Assembly (NCBI GenBank): GCA_947424985.1
Contig: CANDYN010000060.1
Location: forward strand, 1-6,662
Direction: 5' to 3'
Source: Rickettsiales bacterium
Lineage (GTDB): Bacteria; Pseudomonadota; Alphaproteobacteria; Rickettsiales; Deianiraeaceae
DNA length: 6,662 nt
Position 1 is the stretch's first letter. Every line of letters begins with the position of its first letter. The notes beneath the pieces were generated by a model. It saw only the letters and a list, made by a program, of their open reading frames with translations, was not told the DNA's origin and did not search any database. This document shows positions 5,281 through 6,662 of the stretch, piece by piece. Made by a program: the position numbers and the translations under genes.

Positions 5281-6662
5281 ATGAAAGAAATCGTTAATAA
5301 TGGCAAGGTAGAAGATGATTCAGCAAGGCTTCTTAGAAAATCGTTGATTCCTATAACCCTTGAAATAGAAGAAATAGAGGGTGGTTATGCTGTAAGTAAA
5401 GACGCTTTCGAGAGTATCATGCAAGCTGTTCGAGGTGGTGAACCGCCAGAAGGTAGTGATGGTGAAATGTTTCTTGGTAGAGAGAATAAGGAGTACATTC
5501 CTGCTATCATGAATAATATTATTGGTTATGGTTTAAAAAGACTACCTACTTTTAATGATATTCGAAGTGCTTACGTGGATATTTTAAAGCATTCAACAAT
5601 AGAAGATGAGGGAGATAATAAAAATATAAGGCAGCCAAGTAAAGAGGAAATAGAAGAGATAGAAGAGTGGATATCTAAGCAATCTGATGGACAAAAGATC
5701 TATGGTGGATATTTTGAGAATAAAAGCTGGGAAGAGATTTATGAAACGACTGCTAAGCTTATTGATGAAAAAAATGATACCAAGGGACTATTTTTTGCAG
5801 AAATCGGTGTTAAAAAATATCCAAAAAATAGTTATACTCTTGCTAACAAAGGAAGCGCTCTTTTTAACTTAAGAAAACATGATGAAGCCATAAAATACTA
5901 CGATCAAGCTCTTAAGATAAATCCAAAGAATAATGATGCTCTTACTAACAAAGGAAGCGCTCTTTTGAATCTAGGAAGATATGATGAAGCCATAAAACAC
6001 TACGATCAAGTTCTTAAGATAAATCCAAAGAATAGTGATGCCCTTACTGGAAAAGGAAGGGCTCTTTTGAATCTAGAAAGATATGATGAAGCCATAGAAT
6101 ACTACGATCGAGCTCTTAAGATAAATCCAAAGAATAGTGATGCTCTTGACAGAAAAGGAAGGGCTTTGACTAACAAAGGAAATGCTCTTTTTAACTTAAG
6201 AAAATATGATGAAGCCATAAAATACTACGATCAAGCTCTTAAGGTAGATCCAAAAAATAGCGATGCTCTTGCTGGCATAGGACATGTTTTTAACAACAAA
6301 GGAATGATTTTTGTCAACCTAAAAAACCATACCGAAGCCATAAAATTGTTCGATGAAGCCATAAAATACTACGACCGAGCTCTTAAGGTAGATCCAAAGA
6401 ACAATGATGCCCTTGATAAAAAAGCAAATACTCTTGCTAATAAAGGAGATATTTTTTTTGCCCTAAAAAACCATACCGAAGCCATAAAATTGTTCGATGA
6501 AGCCATAAAATACTACGATCAAGCTCTTAAGGTAGATCCAAAAAATAGCGATGCTCTTATTGGAAAAGGAAAGGCTTTGGCTATAAAAGGAATGATTTTT
6601 GTCAACCTAAAAAACCATACCGAAGCCATAAAATTGTTCGATGAAGCCATAAAATACTACGA
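5281..6662 (+). CDS. TPR-repeat protein with unrecognised N-terminal region, 3' end outside window
   Basis: The frame stays open for 460 codons to the window edge, so the gene is incomplete at its 3' end. Residues 1-150 match no family I recognise. They carry no signal peptide or membrane span and hold an acidic helix-like stretch (KEEIEEIEEWISKQ, 121-134) and a G/P-rich segment (52-61). Residues about 151-186 look like a degenerate TPR ending in 'KKYPKNSYT'. From 187 on there are clear tetratricopeptide repeats of the form LxNKGxALxNLxxYDEAIKYYDQALKxxPKNxDA. Unit lengths are 34, 34, 34, 41, 48 and 48 residues, then a truncated seventh. TPR solenoids bind proteins or peptides. The partner is unknown, and without a visible export signal the protein is presumably cytoplasmic or sent out by a dedicated secretion system. 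Codon choice appears to differ from its neighbours by eye (more CTT, GGA, AAG), hinting at a different history. It has its own promoter and Shine-Dalgarno. Confidence 0.9.
   Translation, partial: MKEIVNNGKVEDDSARLLRKSLIPITLEIEEIEGGYAVSKDAFESIMQAVRGGEPPEGSDGEMFLGRENKEYIPAIMNNIIGYGLKRLPTFNDIRSAYVDILKHSTIEDEGDNKNIRQPSKEEIEEIEEWISKQSDGQKIYGGYFENKSWEEIYETTAKLIDEKNDTKGLFFAEIGVKKYPKNSYTLANKGSALFNLRKHDEAIKYYDQALKINPKNNDALTNKGSALLNLGRYDEAIKHYDQVLKINPKNSDALTGKGRALLNLERYDEAIEYYDRALKINPKNSDALDRKGRALTNKGNALFNLRKYDEAIKYYDQALKVDPKNSDALAGIGHVFNNKGMIFVNLKNHTEAIKLFDEAIKYYDRALKVDPKNNDALDKKANTLANKGDIFFALKNHTEAIKLFDEAIKYYDQALKVDPKNSDALIGKGKALAIKGMIFVNLKNHTEAIKLFDEAIKYY
5839..6662 (+). repeat. Tandem coding repeat array (TPR units of 102, 123 and 144 bases)
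   Basis: In-frame units at 5839-5940, 5941-6042 and 6043-6144 (102 bases each), 6145-6267 (123), 6268-6411 (144), 6412-6555 (144), and 6556 to the edge. The first three are canonical TPRs. Unit 4 gains 21 bases in helix A (LDRKGRA then LTNKGNA). From unit 5, helix B gains another 21 (EAIKLFD then EAIKYYD, sharing their first 13 bases exactly). At a shift of 288 bases, 6208-6270 equals 6496-6558 exactly (63 bases) and 6298-6374 equals 6586-6662 exactly (77 bases). The stretch between them (6271-6297 versus 6559-6585) is diverged. The array continues past the window. Confidence 0.92.

Noticed and set aside
5687..5872. 61-codon frame within the TPR gene in another frame
   Set aside because: It is a shadow of the TPR gene, which is strongly supported by its repeats.
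5839..6662. CRISPR-like or satellite repeat array
   Set aside because: The repeat keeps one open reading frame, has a TPR consensus in every unit, and lacks uniform short repeats with unrelated spacers.

Overview
The window looks like chromosomal DNA of an AT-rich alphaproteobacterium (about one third G+C by eye). The strongest lineage clue is the pairing of a TauE/SafE permease with a TIGR02186/Alph_Pro_TM-type membrane-anchored protein, a combination typical of Alphaproteobacteria. The promoter before the TPR gene also matches the rhizobial/alphaproteobacterial housekeeping form CTTGAC-N17-CTATAT. The low G+C and a long TPR-repeat protein would fit a host-associated lineage, but that is inference.

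Layout. Positions 1-1732 read on the minus strand as one likely operon: a TauE/SafE permease (752-1732), then the TIGR02186-like protein (61-750) one base after the permease stop, then possibly the first 15 codons of a third gene running off the left edge (1-47). A short divergent region (1733-1795) carries a good minus-strand promoter. It separates this operon from plus-strand genes: mtaB, a tRNA methylthiotransferase (1796-3100); a small XRE/Cro-type regulator with its own near-consensus promoter (3219-3551); gpmI, cofactor-independent phosphoglycerate mutase (about 3673-5193); and a large TPR-repeat gene with its own promoter and Shine-Dalgarno sequence (5281 to beyond 6662). No intergenic gap exceeds about 130 bases. 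I saw no tRNA, rRNA, CRISPR array or insertion sequence.

The plus-strand genes look like independent housekeeping and regulatory units rather than one pathway: tRNA A37 thiomethylation, transcription control and lower glycolysis. The TPR gene stands apart in composition and repeat structure and may be accessory.

Two places deserve most attention. (1) The best Shine-Dalgarno/ATG pair for gpmI (ATG at 3680) is out of frame with the body of the gene. The two frames meet at an A_AAA_AAG heptamer, phased exactly for a -1 shift that would restore the canonical GpmI N-terminus and place the catalytic serine at residue 62. This is either a one-base deletion in the A-run, an alternative GTG start, or real recoding or slippage. 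(2) The TPR array changes its unit length from 34 to 41 to 48 residues by steps of seven, and its end is built from a 288-base higher-order repeat that includes a 77-base exact duplication.
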